64,000 bases of DNA from Pseudosulfitobacter sp. DSM 107133 (GCF_022788695.1 NZ_CP085155.1:1-64000), one strand, 5' to 3'; positions 7,990-16,732 are shown, counted from the stretch's first letter. A program made the numbers and translations. The notes: generated from the sequence alone by a model not told the origin.

Positions 7990-8615
7990 ATGCGTGCCCC
8001 GTTTTCATCCAGACCGCAGCGGCGCAGGAACAATGCGCTGGCCTCGGCGATGATCCGTTCGGCGTCCATCGGCTGACCTTCGGCGGCGCCCATCAGCGCG
8101 CGCGCCTGTGCTTCATACTCGGCATAGTGCTGCGTGACCGCCCACATGTTGATCTGGAACAACAGCGGATCGACGGGTGCGATGTTTCCGGCGTCGATCC
8201 AGCCCTGAATGGTATCATTTGCCTCTTGAACCGAGGTGCGCAGCGGGCCCCAGTGGTCGCCCATTTCCGGCCCTCCGCGGGCCATTTCATTGGCAAAAAA
8301 GCGCGAGACTTCGGGATGTTCCAGCGCGTGTTCGATCTTGCGGCGGATGTAATTGGTGATCGCCTCGGCGGGGTTTTCCAGCGATGAGGAGAGCGAAAAA
8401 AGTTCGCGCCAGTGCGACACGATATAGCCCAGAACGTCTTGGTACAGGTCCTCTTTGGAGGTGATGTAATAGTGCAGCTGGGCCTTTGATATCCCCGCTG
8501 ATCTGGCAATGGCCTGTGTCGAAGTTCCTGCCAGCCCGTTGCGTGCAAATTCGCGGATGGCCGCATCACGGATTGCTTCGTTGATGGCGCTGCGCCGGAT
8601 CTTTGCGGTGGTCAT
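7986..8615 (-). CDS. TetR regulator of the RutR type
   Basis: A 209-residue TetR-family repressor. The N-terminal helix-turn-helix reads AIREFARNGLAGTSTQAIARSAGISKAQLHYYITSKE (split here only for description), and the C-terminal domain has the RutR-like NMWAVTQHYAEYEAQ segment. RutR of E. coli controls pyrimidine breakdown and responds to uracil. I chose the ATG at 8615 because the HTH follows normally; the frame extends 31 codons further upstream without family resemblance. The gene lies in the operon after the binding-protein gene, so the regulator is likely autoregulatory through the site near 14829. Confidence 0.9.
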   Translation of the reverse strand: MTTAKIRRSAINEAIRDAAIREFARNGLAGTSTQAIARSAGISKAQLHYYITSKEDLYQDVLGYIVSHWRELFSLSSSLENPAEAITNYIRRKIEHALEHPEVSRFFANEMARGGPEMGDHWGPLRTSVQEANDTIQGWIDAGNIAPVDPLLFQINMWAVTQHYAEYEAQARALMGAAEGQPMDAERIIAEASALFLRRCGLDENGARI

Positions 8616-8731
8616 GGGCGGTCCTCTGGTGGTCACGGTGGTAGGGCGGGGCGACATGGCAAGGGTAACAGACCTGTCGCCCCGCGCCAGCAGGGAAGGG
8701 GGCGACACGTTCTGACTGCCGCCCTGGCTGT

Positions 8732-9742
8732 TTACTGACCTGTCAACCTGGCCTTGAGGTCCAGCCCGTGTCCGTGGTTGACGAACCGGCTGGTTGCCAC
8801 CTTGGCCAGATCAACTGTGTCGGCGTCGATGATGCCGCTGGATACAGCCAGATCGTGAAAGGCTTCGATCCGTTCCTGGGACATTGCGCCAATTCCCTGT
8901 TCCAGAGCGGCGCCGCTGTCGATGATCTTAAGCGTCTTGAGCTGGGCCACTTCCTTGTCCAGCTTTTCGACCGTCATCTCGGGGTTGGCCGCCATGATCG
9001 CGTCGTATGCGGGCGTGTGGTCGCCATACAGGAAATTCACCCAGCCCTCGATGGTCGCATCAACGAACCGCTGCACCAGTTCGGGGTTTTCGTCGATCAA
9101 CTCCTGGCGGGTTTCCAGCGTGGCGGCATAGGTGTTCCAGCCGTTGTCGGCCAACAGAAACACGTCAACATCGGCCCCTTGCTCGCGGGCATAGATCGGC
9201 TCGGCGGTGCCATAGGCCTGCTGAACCATTTTGTCGTCGGCCAGAAACTGAGCGAGGTTGTAACCGTAGGGGCGCAGTTGTTCGTTCTTGAACCCTTGCG
9301 CCTGCACCATCCATTCCCAAAAGCTGAATTGCCCATCCTTGGACACCAGCACCGTGGGCGCGTCGGACAGCGCGGCAAAGTCGGCGTATTGCCCCTTGTG
9401 GGTCATCAAGGCCTGCGGGTCTTTTTGGTAGAAGGCGGCGACGACGGTGGTGGGGATGCCGTTGCGCACGTTGTCAAAGGATAGCAACAGGTTGCCCGCC
9501 ATCAAAAAGTCCAGCCGCCCCGCCGACAGCATCGGGCGGTTGTTGACCTGCGGGCCGCCGGGGCTGATTTCAACGTCCAGCCCGTATTTTTCATAGGTGC
9601 CATCGGCCAGCGCCTGATAAAATCCGCCGTGCCCGCCCTGGGCCAGCCAGTTGGTGCCCATGACGACCTTGTCGTTGGCCCAGGCGGCGGTGGCGGACAG
9701 CAGGGCGATCGCGGTGCCGAATGCTGTGAGTGTTCTGTTCAT
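8732..9742 (-). CDS. NMT1/THI5-type ABC substrate-binding protein
   Basis: A 336-residue periplasmic binding protein with a signal peptide (MNRTLTAFGTAIALLSATAAWA). The mature part begins KVVMGTNWLAQGGHGGFYQAL, the usual opening of the NMT1/THI5-like family, which binds pyrimidine-like, thiamine-precursor, nitrate/sulfonate and related ligands. The ATG overlaps the TGA of the FAD oxidase gene (ATGA). With the ATPase and permease of the same operon it would form a complete importer. The ligand is not known; the amidohydrolase and RutR-like neighbours point to a nitrogen heterocycle. Confidence 0.9.
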   Translation of the reverse strand: MNRTLTAFGTAIALLSATAAWANDKVVMGTNWLAQGGHGGFYQALADGTYEKYGLDVEISPGGPQVNNRPMLSAGRLDFLMAGNLLLSFDNVRNGIPTTVVAAFYQKDPQALMTHKGQYADFAALSDAPTVLVSKDGQFSFWEWMVQAQGFKNEQLRPYGYNLAQFLADDKMVQQAYGTAEPIYAREQGADVDVFLLADNGWNTYAATLETRQELIDENPELVQRFVDATIEGWVNFLYGDHTPAYDAIMAANPEMTVEKLDKEVAQLKTLKIIDSGAALEQGIGAMSQERIEAFHDLAVSSGIIDADTVDLAKVATSRFVNHGHGLDLKARLTGQ

Positions 9743-11133
9743 GCTGTTTCTCCGTGTTGGTGTTGGTCGTCGCGGCGGGCCATATCCTTGGTCCATCCGC
9801 GTGTTTTTCCGGGGTTCATCAGTCCGTAAGGGTCTGCCCGTTTCTTGAAATCAATCTGCAAGGTGTCGATTTCCTTCATGCCGCCGTCCTCGATGGTGAC
9901 GACATGGGGGTCAAAGATCGTGCAGCCGTCTGTTTCTTCCAGCTCGGCAATCAGGCGGTACATTTCGTCCTTGCCGCGATAGCGCACCAGCGGCAGGGCA
10001 AAGATCTGGATGTCGCCGTCCTGACGCGCCATTTCGTGGTGCCAGAACATATCGTCGCCGTGGCGCGCCATCTGGCGCATCACCAGATCAACATCGAACG
10101 GGCGCGGATAGGCGACTTGCAGGTACGTCCAGCCCGGATCGACCTTGAGCGCCTGCAAGGTGGTGTGGTTCCAGCCGCATTCGTAAGCCGGTTGCAGACC
10201 TTCCGCGCGGACCTGTTCCTTGGTCATGGCAAAGGACACGCGCCCGCCCTGCGCTTCGGCCTGCGCGGTGAAACGGTCCATTTCGTCGGGTGCAACCATC
10301 GCAAAGATCGCATCCCGGTCGGCGGGGAACAGGTCACCGAACTTGGTGTAATAGGGGGCAAAGCGCCGCTCGACCGCGGTCAGCAGGTAACAGTCCATCC
10401 CGTCCTTTTGCGCCTGGGTGGCAAAGTTCAGGGCATGGTCATAGCCGTCGAACAGCGCGGCGGTGTGAATCCAGTCGGTCCTGGGCGTCAGGGCCAGACC
10501 CAGTTCCACCATGATCCCGTTGGTGCCAAAGGCGTGCTGCACCTTCTGGATCTCGTCGCCGTGCAGTTCGATCACCTGCGGCTCCTCCTCGACGGTGACC
10601 ACCTTGACGTAGCTGACGTTGCCGGGATCGCGCAGCATCCCGTGACGCAGCGACCCGATGCCGCCCGAGCCACCGGCCAGAAACCCGCCAATCGTCGCCA
10701 TCTGACGGGTCGACGGGTACATCAACAGCTCTTGCCCCGTTTCATGCGCCGCATCGTCCAGCCGCGAAATCCGCGCACCGGCCTGCACGCGCACGTGGCC
10801 CGGCGTGATCTCCAGAACCTTGTCCAGACGGGTCAGATCCATGATCACCCCGCCTTCCATCGGCACGCACTGGCCATAGTTGCCCGTGCCGCCGCCGCGC
10901 AGGGTCAGGGGCAGTTTGTGCTTCGCGATGAGCGATGCCACCTGCATCACCTCGTCGACCGATTGCGGGATCACCAGCACATCGCCGATCTTGTGCTTGA
11001 GCTGATCGTTCAGGATCGGGCTGTACCAGAAATAGTCGTGCGAGCGCGCTTTCAGATGTTTTTGGCTGTCGTGAAAGCGAATGCCGTCCAGTGCGGCCTT
11101 GAATGCGGTCAGATCGGAAGTTCGGGACATCAT
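9739..11133 (-). CDS. FAD-linked oxidase (FAD_binding_4 / PCMH fold)
   Basis: A 464-residue oxidoreductase with an N-terminal PCMH-type FAD-binding domain: VLVIPQSVDEVMQVASLIAK, LTLRGGGTGNYGQCVPMEGG and IGGFLAGGSGGIGS. Relatives oxidise amino, hydroxy or cyclic amine substrates. The C-terminus ends DPYGLMNPGKTRGW, the family's conserved DP-x-x-x-x-NPGK tail. Both ends overlap neighbours by 4 bp (ATGA). It probably acts on the imported compound before or after amide hydrolysis; no substrate can be read from sequence. A second ATG is the next codon but one. Confidence 0.9.
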   Translation of the reverse strand: MMSRTSDLTAFKAALDGIRFHDSQKHLKARSHDYFWYSPILNDQLKHKIGDVLVIPQSVDEVMQVASLIAKHKLPLTLRGGGTGNYGQCVPMEGGVIMDLTRLDKVLEITPGHVRVQAGARISRLDDAAHETGQELLMYPSTRQMATIGGFLAGGSGGIGSLRHGMLRDPGNVSYVKVVTVEEEPQVIELHGDEIQKVQHAFGTNGIMVELGLALTPRTDWIHTAALFDGYDHALNFATQAQKDGMDCYLLTAVERRFAPYYTKFGDLFPADRDAIFAMVAPDEMDRFTAQAEAQGGRVSFAMTKEQVRAEGLQPAYECGWNHTTLQALKVDPGWTYLQVAYPRPFDVDLVMRQMARHGDDMFWHHEMARQDGDIQIFALPLVRYRGKDEMYRLIAELEETDGCTIFDPHVVTIEDGGMKEIDTLQIDFKKRADPYGLMNPGKTRGWTKDMARRDDQHQHGETA

Positions 11134-12305
11134 TTGTCTCCTTGAAAGGGGGGCAGAACCGCGCCGTCACGCCAGACACGCCGCACCACGGCGGGGCGGC
11201 TGATCACGTCGTTCAGGTCGGTCGCGTCAAAGTGGATAAAGTCGGCAGGGCCACCGGTGCGCAGGGTCAGGTCATGGCCCATCCATGCGGCGGGCCGTGC
11301 GCTGATGGCATCCAGCCAGTCCTCGGGCGGCAAATGGCCCATCAGCACGCCCATGCGCAGAACCTCGATCAGGTCATAGTCGCCATAGGGAAAGAACCCG
11401 TCGCGCACATTGTCCGACCCCAGCATGACCGGAACGCCGGCGGTGTCGGCCTCTTGTAGGGGGGCAATGCCGCGCAGGCGGGGGGTGCGGCCGGGGCCTG
11501 CATCCTGAAGATAGCTGTTGGCACCGGGCAGCACGGTCAGACCGACCCCGGCCTCGGCGGCGCGGGCAAGAAGGGCTTTGACCTCGGACACGTCGCGCAC
11601 CGACAGCGCGCAGCCATGGCCGCACAGCACACGGCCCGCCATGCCGCGTTTGGCCGTTTCGTCAATGATCGCGTCGATGCCGCGGGCTTCAACGTCCAGT
11701 CCTTCGTCGACGTGGAAATCAAGGTGCAGGTCGTGCGCTTCGGCCAGATCGAACAGGGAGGCGATGTGCGCGGCAAGGTTTTCGTTGCGATAGACGAACG
11801 CGCCCAGAATACCACCCTCACGGCGCAGCACCGGCGCGATGGCAGGGCCGATCTCGGCCAGTTCATCCAGACGGGTCAGCGACGACAGTTGCAGTTCAAC
11901 CCGCCCGCGCCAGTCCTGTGCCAGCTCGCTTAACACATGCCAACCGCGCGGCGCGTCGGCATAGGACCAGTCCACATGGCTGCGCATCAGGGCGGTGCCG
12001 TGGTGATAGGCCTTGGCCAGACCCAGCGACGCGCGGCGGCGCAGGTCGTCATCGGTCCAGCGCGCGGCGTCCTGTCCCATCATCTCGATCGCATCGAACA
12101 GCGACTGCGCGCGATGCGGCATACGCGGCGCGGTCATCGTCTTGTCCAGATGGGTGTGAATGTCGGCCAGCAACGGCGTCACGAGACCGCCGCCGCCCGT
12201 CGTCGCGGGGCGCAGCGCGGTAATGCGCCCCGCGTCCTGTTCCAGATCCCAAAAGCCGCTGTGTCCGGCCAAAGTGATCCCTTTTAGGTGCATACTGTCC
12301 GTCAT
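11130..12305 (-). CDS. Cytosine-deaminase-like amidohydrolase
   Basis: A 391-residue metal-dependent amidohydrolase. The metal-binding and active-site motifs resemble CodA: ADIHTHLDKTM, HVDWSY, DFHVDEGLD, GHGCALS and LGSDNVRDGFFPYGDYD. These enzymes hydrolyse exocyclic amines or ring amides of N-heterocycles (cytosine, creatinine, isocytosine-like compounds). The start at 12305 (MTDSMHLKG) lies 5 bp after the permease stop; ATG 12293 is also possible. The reading frame continues upstream but that part overlaps the permease gene and is not coding for this protein. Confidence 0.88.
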   Translation of the reverse strand: MTDSMHLKGITLAGHSGFWDLEQDAGRITALRPATTGGGGLVTPLLADIHTHLDKTMTAPRMPHRAQSLFDAIEMMGQDAARWTDDDLRRRASLGLAKAYHHGTALMRSHVDWSYADAPRGWHVLSELAQDWRGRVELQLSSLTRLDELAEIGPAIAPVLRREGGILGAFVYRNENLAAHIASLFDLAEAHDLHLDFHVDEGLDVEARGIDAIIDETAKRGMAGRVLCGHGCALSVRDVSEVKALLARAAEAGVGLTVLPGANSYLQDAGPGRTPRLRGIAPLQEADTAGVPVMLGSDNVRDGFFPYGDYDLIEVLRMGVLMGHLPPEDWLDAISARPAAWMGHDLTLRTGGPADFIHFDATDLNDVISRPAVVRRVWRDGAVLPPFQGDK

Positions 12306-12310
12306 CTGCC

Positions 12311-13159
12311 CTATCTCTCGCGCTTGATTTCGCTTTCGTGCCAGTGGCCCAGAACGGCCCGCGACAACCATGCGGTGATCAGGAAAATGCCGACGCCCAG
12401 CACCGACACCAGAAACAACGCTGCAAACATGCGCGGGATTTCGTTGCGAAAGCTGGACTCGAGGATACGCGAGGCAAGACCAGTGTTCTGTCCTGCAGTG
12501 CCTGCCACAAACTCGGCCACCACCGCGCCAATCAGCGCCAGCCCGCCCGCGATTTTCAGCGCCGCCATGAAATAGGGCAGGGCAGAGGGGATGAGCAGAT
12601 AGCGCAGACGCTGCCACGGGGTCGCCTGATACAGGCGGAACAGATCACGCAGGTTATGGTCGGCGCTGCGCAACCCGATGGCCGTGTTCGACAGGATCGG
12701 GAAAAACGCCACGATCCAAGCACAGATCAGCAGCGCGGCAAAGGTGTTGCTGACATAGATCAGGATCAGCGGCGCGATGGCGACCACCGGCGTGACCTGT
12801 AGGATCACGGCAAAGGGAAACAGGCTCATCTCGATGGGACGCGACAGGGCAAACAACATGCCCAGAGCGACGCCGCCGACAATCGCCAGTGCCAGTGCCA
12901 TCAGGGTCAGCTTGACGGTGAACATCGCGCTTTGCATCAGGCTGGACCAATCGGTGACCAGCGTCTTGGCGATCAGGCTGGGCGCGGGGATCAGGTAGTG
13001 TGGCACCTCGTTGTACCAGACCAGAAATTCCCACATCCCGAGGGCAATGGAGATGGCGGCAAGCGGCAGTATATACTGCAACCGGCGCTCGCGCCGTTCG
13101 CGGATGATGCGCGGGTCCAGCCGTGCGGCGGCGGGGGTCTCAGTGGTTAAGGTCGACAT
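12311..13159 (-). CDS. ABC transporter permease (SsuC/TauC/ThiX-like)
   Basis: A 282-residue inner-membrane permease of the nitrate/sulfonate/thiamine-precursor class. About six hydrophobic segments are visible, and the cytoplasmic EAA-like loop reads LRDLFRLYQATPWQRLRYLLIPSALPYFMAALKIAGG (quoted in parts: RLYQATPWQRLRYLLIP). The start at 13159 (MSTLTTETP) overlaps the ATPase stop by 20 bp. It is the only permease of the operon, so it probably acts as a homodimer. Confidence 0.9.
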   Translation of the reverse strand: MSTLTTETPAAARLDPRIIRERRERRLQYILPLAAISIALGMWEFLVWYNEVPHYLIPAPSLIAKTLVTDWSSLMQSAMFTVKLTLMALALAIVGGVALGMLFALSRPIEMSLFPFAVILQVTPVVAIAPLILIYVSNTFAALLICAWIVAFFPILSNTAIGLRSADHNLRDLFRLYQATPWQRLRYLLIPSALPYFMAALKIAGGLALIGAVVAEFVAGTAGQNTGLASRILESSFRNEIPRMFAALFLVSVLGVGIFLITAWLSRAVLGHWHESEIKRER

Positions 13160-13946
13160 GATCCATGGTCCCTTCCAAAGCTTTGCTGACCGTGCGGCAG
13201 CTTTCGGCGTAGTCCGGTGACATCCGGTAGGCGGCGTTGCGGGGATAGCCACCCGTCAGCGCGATGTCGTGCACCACGCGCCCCGGGCGGGCGGCCATGA
13301 CCACGACGCGGCTGGACAGGTAGACGGATTCAAACACCGAATGGGTGACAAAAATCACTGTCAGCCCCAGCGATTTCCACAGCGACAGAACCTCGTCGTT
13401 CAGCTTGGTGCGCGACATTTCGTCCAATGCGGCAAAGGGTTCGTCCATCAGCAACAGCTTGGGCTTGGTCACCATCGCGCGGGCAATGGACACCCGCATT
13501 TTCATACCGCCCGACAGCTCGCGCGGATAGGATTTGGCAAAATGCGCCAGCCCCACCATCGACAGCGCCTCTTCGACGCGGGCGCGGCCTTCGACCTTGC
13601 CGACGCCTTGCAGTTTCAGCGGCAGATAGACGTTTTCATAAACCGTGGTCCACGGCATCAGCGTCGCTTCTTGAAAGACATAGCCGATGTCGCTGCCTGT
13701 GCTGCTCTCGCCCGGACGATGTCCGTTCACGGTGATCGTCCCCGCCGAAACCGACAACAACCCCGAGATCATTTTTAACGCGGTGCTCTTGCCGCAGCCC
13801 GAGGGGCCAAGGAAGCTGACAAATTCGCCTTGCTGGATCGTCAGCGACATATCCCGCACGGCGACGGTGCCATTGCCGAACTGTTTGTCGACGCCGCGCA
13901 TGTCGATCAGCGGCGTGCCGGTTTCGGGGGGTGGGGTAACTGTCAT
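13140..13946 (-). CDS. ABC transporter ATP-binding protein (SsuB/TauB-like)
   Basis: A 268-residue ATPase. Walker A is GPSGCGKSTALK near residue 45, the signature is LSGGMKMRVSIARAM, Walker B is LLLMDEPFAALD, and the switch histidine is in VIFVTHSVFESVYL. The Q-loop reads VFQEATLMPWTTV. This pattern is typical of the nitrate/sulfonate/taurine/thiamine-precursor import class. It starts 3 bp after the stop of the creatininase-like gene. Confidence 0.92.
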   Translation of the reverse strand: MTVTPPPETGTPLIDMRGVDKQFGNGTVAVRDMSLTIQQGEFVSFLGPSGCGKSTALKMISGLLSVSAGTITVNGHRPGESSTGSDIGYVFQEATLMPWTTVYENVYLPLKLQGVGKVEGRARVEEALSMVGLAHFAKSYPRELSGGMKMRVSIARAMVTKPKLLLMDEPFAALDEMSRTKLNDEVLSLWKSLGLTVIFVTHSVFESVYLSSRVVVMAARPGRVVHDIALTGGYPRNAAYRMSPDYAESCRTVSKALEGTMDHVDLNH

Positions 13947-13949
13947 CGT

Positions 13950-14750
13950 TCAAACCTCCGGTTTGCTGTGCAGCCAGTCGGCGGGGATGGCCTCAATCTC
14001 GGCCATCGCCTCGACCAGTCGCGCAACCGCATGATCCAGTGTTGCCGCGCCCTTGGCCGCAGTGGCCAGATGCGCCTCGCCGCAGGCACCTGAGGGGCTC
14101 AGGTCCTGGGTTTTCCACGCGGGTTTGCCCGCCCGGCCAAGGCCCAGATGCTTGGTCCCCTCGAACAGGTCCTGCCCGCGCGAGCGGAAGTCGCGGGCGT
14201 GGCGCATGTCCACGTTGTCGGGGTCCAGCGCCAGCATAACCGATGTTTCCATATCGCCCGCGTGAATGCCGTGGCTGCGTTCGGTTTCGGAATACACGCC
14301 TTCGGGCATGCCGAACCCGAACCAGTTGACCGAGAACGCCAGCATGTCGTGCGAGATGCGCAATTGCCGCGCGACGATGTCCATCACCGGTATGTTGCCG
14401 CCGTGCCCGTTCAGCAGCACCAGCTTGCGCACCCCGGCCCGCGCCACGCTGGCACCGATCTCGGTCAGCACGCGGATCAGGGTTTCTGCCGACAGGGTCA
14501 GGGTGCCGGGAAAGTCGATGTGTTCATCGCTTTTGCAGACCGACTGTGTGGGCAGGAAGATGACCGGACTGCTCTCGGGCAGGGCATCGGCCAGACGGCG
14601 TGCGACACCGGTAACGGTGCAACTGTCGACCGACATGGGCAGATGCGGTCCATGTTGTTCAATTGCCCCGATTGGCAGAACCGCAATCAGGCGGTCGTGA
14701 TCCAGTGCGGCGAATTCGCGCTGGCTGTGATCGGCCCAGTACCGCTTCAT
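13950..14750 (-). CDS. Creatininase-family amidohydrolase
   Basis: A 266-residue protein and the first gene of the operon. The metal-binding motifs of the creatininase family are present: LPIGAIEQHGPHLPMSVD near residue 25, LLNGHGGN near 110 and GIHAGDMETSVMLAL near 165. Family members open cyclic amides (creatinine to creatine, or related ring amides); others act in cofactor maturation. Linkage to a cytosine-deaminase-like enzyme and an importer favours ring opening of an imported N-heterocycle. The substrate is inferred only in class. Confidence 0.9.
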   Translation of the reverse strand: MKRYWADHSQREFAALDHDRLIAVLPIGAIEQHGPHLPMSVDSCTVTGVARRLADALPESSPVIFLPTQSVCKSDEHIDFPGTLTLSAETLIRVLTEIGASVARAGVRKLVLLNGHGGNIPVMDIVARQLRISHDMLAFSVNWFGFGMPEGVYSETERSHGIHAGDMETSVMLALDPDNVDMRHARDFRSRGQDLFEGTKHLGLGRAGKPAWKTQDLSPSGACGEAHLATAAKGAATLDHAVARLVEAMAEIEAIPADWLHSKPEV

Positions 14751-14828
14751 GACTGCACCGGGCGGAACATCGTTTTCCTGTTGATATATGTCATAGGTCC
14801 CCCTGTTTTATGGGAGCTTAGGTAACTT

Positions 14829-14844
14829 CATACCAATCGGTCAA
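14829..14844 (-). promoter_or_regulatory. Candidate RutR-like operator
   Basis: On the minus strand this reads TTGACCGATTGGTATG. E. coli RutR binds TTGACCANNTGGTCAA, and 10 of the 14 defined positions match. It lies 79 bp upstream of the first gene of the operon that encodes the RutR-like regulator. Confidence 0.45.
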
Positions 14845-15081
14845 ACTATTTGTTCAGTTTTTTGCAGGCGCGTGAGCCAATCCGCCAGACAATGCCTTGA
14901 AAAGTGGCAGACAGGTCTGGTGGTCCGGCGAAAGCGTGTGGCGAGCTGACCAGGAAGATCCGGCCGGAAAGTTTGCAGCGCTCAAACGATCCGCAAAGCC
15001 GTCCCCGTCTGTCGACGCCTGCCCTGTTTGGCTGGTAGGCTCGCACCAGACTCGTTATACGTCTCAGCGCCAGCGCAATTT

Positions 15082-15099
15082 TATGCGCTGTGGCGTATA
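15082..15099. promoter_or_regulatory. HipB-type operator 1
   Basis: TATGCGC-TGTG-GCGTATA, an 18-bp inverted repeat with one mismatch between the arms. First of three sites at 27-bp spacing. Confidence 0.7.
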
Positions 15100-15108
15100 G
15101 GTAGTGTA

Positions 15109-15126
15109 TATACGCTATGGCGCATA
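15109..15126. promoter_or_regulatory. HipB-type operator 2
   Basis: TATACGC-TATG-GCGCATA, same 18-bp pattern (TATRCGCN4GCGYATA), starting exactly 27 bp after operator 1. Confidence 0.7.
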
Positions 15127-15155
15127 TTGACAATTTATACGCCTTGACGTATATC
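15127..15155 (+). promoter_or_regulatory. hipBA promoter
   Basis: A consensus -35 box TTGACA (15127-15132), a 17-nt spacer and TATATC (15150-15155) as -10. The expected RNA start, about 7 nt further on, coincides with the hipB ATG at 15162, so the message may be leaderless. Operator 3 covers the spacer and -10 box. Confidence 0.65.
15136..15153. promoter_or_regulatory. HipB-type operator 3
   Basis: TATACGC-CTTG-ACGTATA, starting exactly 27 bp after operator 2 and lying over the promoter spacer and -10 box. Binding here should block transcription directly. Confidence 0.65.
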
Positions 15156-15161
15156 GGTCAA

Positions 15162-15413
15162 ATGAGTGATTTGGCACGCACACCAAGACAGATTGGCGCG
15201 ATCATCCACCGGGCCCGCAAAAAGCGGGACTGGACGCAGATGAAGCTTGCCGAGCGGGCAGGTCTGCGCCAGGCAACGATTTCGATGATAGAGAGCGGAG
15301 AAAAGCCCGCAAAGCTCGAATCCATCCTCGCTGTCCTTGCTGCTCTCGACCTGGAATTCAGGATCGGCGCGCGCTCCAAAGGTCATGGCAGCGATATTGA
15401 AGAGTTGTTCTGA
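15162..15413 (+). CDS. hipB: HipB-like antitoxin (XRE-type HTH)
   Basis: An 83-residue DNA-binding protein with an XRE helix-turn-helix: IGAIIHRARKKRDWTQMKLA then ERAGLRQATISMIESGEK. As in HipB, it should repress its own operon and neutralise the HipA kinase. I chose the ATG at 15162 because it lies directly downstream of the promoter; an upstream in-frame ATG at 15117 sits inside the operators. The stop overlaps the hipA start by one base (TGATG), which gives tight coupling. Confidence 0.9.
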   Translation: MSDLARTPRQIGAIIHRARKKRDWTQMKLAERAGLRQATISMIESGEKPAKLESILAVLAALDLEFRIGARSKGHGSDIEELF

Positions 15414-16732
15414 TGGGGCGGCGTCCAGCCTATGCGCCCTTGCGGGTCTATCTGAACAACCGCCGCGTCGGCACGCTGAGCCGCGAGGCAAGCGGTGCCG
15501 TCGGGTTTTCCTACGAAGCGGACTGGCTCGACTGGGAACATGCCCTGCCGGTCTCCTTGTCACTGCCGCTTCGCGAGACGCCCTATCGCGGCGAACCTGT
15601 TTCTGCCGTCTTTGAGAACCTGTTGCCTGACTCGGACAAGCTGCGCCGCCTCGTTGCTGAAAAGGTCGGCGCGCGCGGGACGGACGCCTACAGTATGCTG
15701 ACCAAGATCGGCCACGACTGCGTGGGGGCGCTCCAGTTCATCGCAGGAGAGGATGACGCCCCCGATGCCACCGGCAAGATCGAAGGTGAAGCTGTCGATG
15801 CGGCGACCATCGAAAAAATCCTGAACGGGTTGAGCCAGGCACCGCTTGGCCTCGCCAGCGACGACGGCTTCAGGATTTCCGTTGCCGGGGCGCAGGAAAA
15901 GACCGCTTTGCTTTGGCACGACGGTCAGTGGATCAAACCCCACGGCACGACGCCGACATCCCACCTGATCAAGACGCAGATCGGAAAACTGCCGGATGGC
16001 ATTGATCTCTCGGACAGCGTCGAGAACGAATACTATTGCCTGAAGCTCACCGCAGCGTTTGGCCTGCCTGTGAACACCGCCACCATCGAAACCTTCGGCG
16101 AGACCAAGGCGCTGGTAATCGAGCGCTTTGATCGCCGCTGGACGAAAGACGGGCGATTGCTGCGCCTGCCTCAGGAAGATTGCTGCCAGGCACTTTCTGT
16201 ACCACCGACACTCAAATACCAGAACGAGGGTGGCCCCGGCATGATTGATGTCCTGGGCTTGCTCAACGGCAGCGATACACCGATTGAGGATCAGGACATT
16301 TTCCTCAAAGCGCAGATCATATTCTGGCTGATGGGCGCGACGGACGCCCATGCCAAGAACTTCAGTGTGTTTCTAAGCCCTGGCGGCAGCTATCGCATGA
16401 CCCCGCTCTATGACATCGTGACAGCGCAAGGTGCACTGGAAGCCCGCCAAATCGAACGCAAGCAAATGAAGATGGCGATGTCGGTCGGAAACAGCCGACA
16501 CTATCGCTTTGATCAGGTTCACGGGCGGCATTTTGTGCAGACGGCCATGCGCGCCGGTTTCTCAAAAAAGCGAACCATCGGCCTCATCGAGGAGATCGCG
16601 GCAAGAACGCCCGAAGCGCTTGATACTGTCGCCAGCGTCCTGCCCAAAGCCTTCCCTCAAGCCATTGTCGATACCGTTGGCAAAGCGATCATGGGGCGGC
16701 TTGATGGCCTCAAGCTGCATGACATCGCGTAG
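15413..16732 (+). CDS. hipA: HipA-like Ser/Thr kinase toxin
   Basis: A 439-residue HipA-type toxin. In E. coli, HipA phosphorylates glutamyl-tRNA synthetase and causes persistence. The N-subdomain is recognisable (RVGTLSREASGAVGFSYEADW and FENLLPDSD), then the P-loop segment SVAGAQEK at residues 156-163 and the catalytic segment TDAHAKNFS with Asp311, His313 and Asn316. All expected kinase residues are present, so the toxin looks functional. The target could differ from that of E. coli. A MITE-like element begins 22 bp after the stop. Confidence 0.93.
   Translation: MGRRPAYAPLRVYLNNRRVGTLSREASGAVGFSYEADWLDWEHALPVSLSLPLRETPYRGEPVSAVFENLLPDSDKLRRLVAEKVGARGTDAYSMLTKIGHDCVGALQFIAGEDDAPDATGKIEGEAVDAATIEKILNGLSQAPLGLASDDGFRISVAGAQEKTALLWHDGQWIKPHGTTPTSHLIKTQIGKLPDGIDLSDSVENEYYCLKLTAAFGLPVNTATIETFGETKALVIERFDRRWTKDGRLLRLPQEDCCQALSVPPTLKYQNEGGPGMIDVLGLLNGSDTPIEDQDIFLKAQIIFWLMGATDAHAKNFSVFLSPGGSYRMTPLYDIVTAQGALEARQIERKQMKMAMSVGNSRHYRFDQVHGRHFVQTAMRAGFSKKRTIGLIEEIAARTPEALDTVASVLPKAFPQAIVDTVGKAIMGRLDGLKLHDIA

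Larger units (their letters stand above)
14751..15161. other. Divergent intergenic region with operators
   Basis: About 410 bp without a gene. The left part (14751-14850) should hold the minus-strand promoter of the creatininase operon, including a RutR-like site at 14829-14844. The right part (15082-15155) holds three hipB-type operators and the hipBA promoter. I see nothing specific between 14850 and 15080. Confidence 0.6.
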
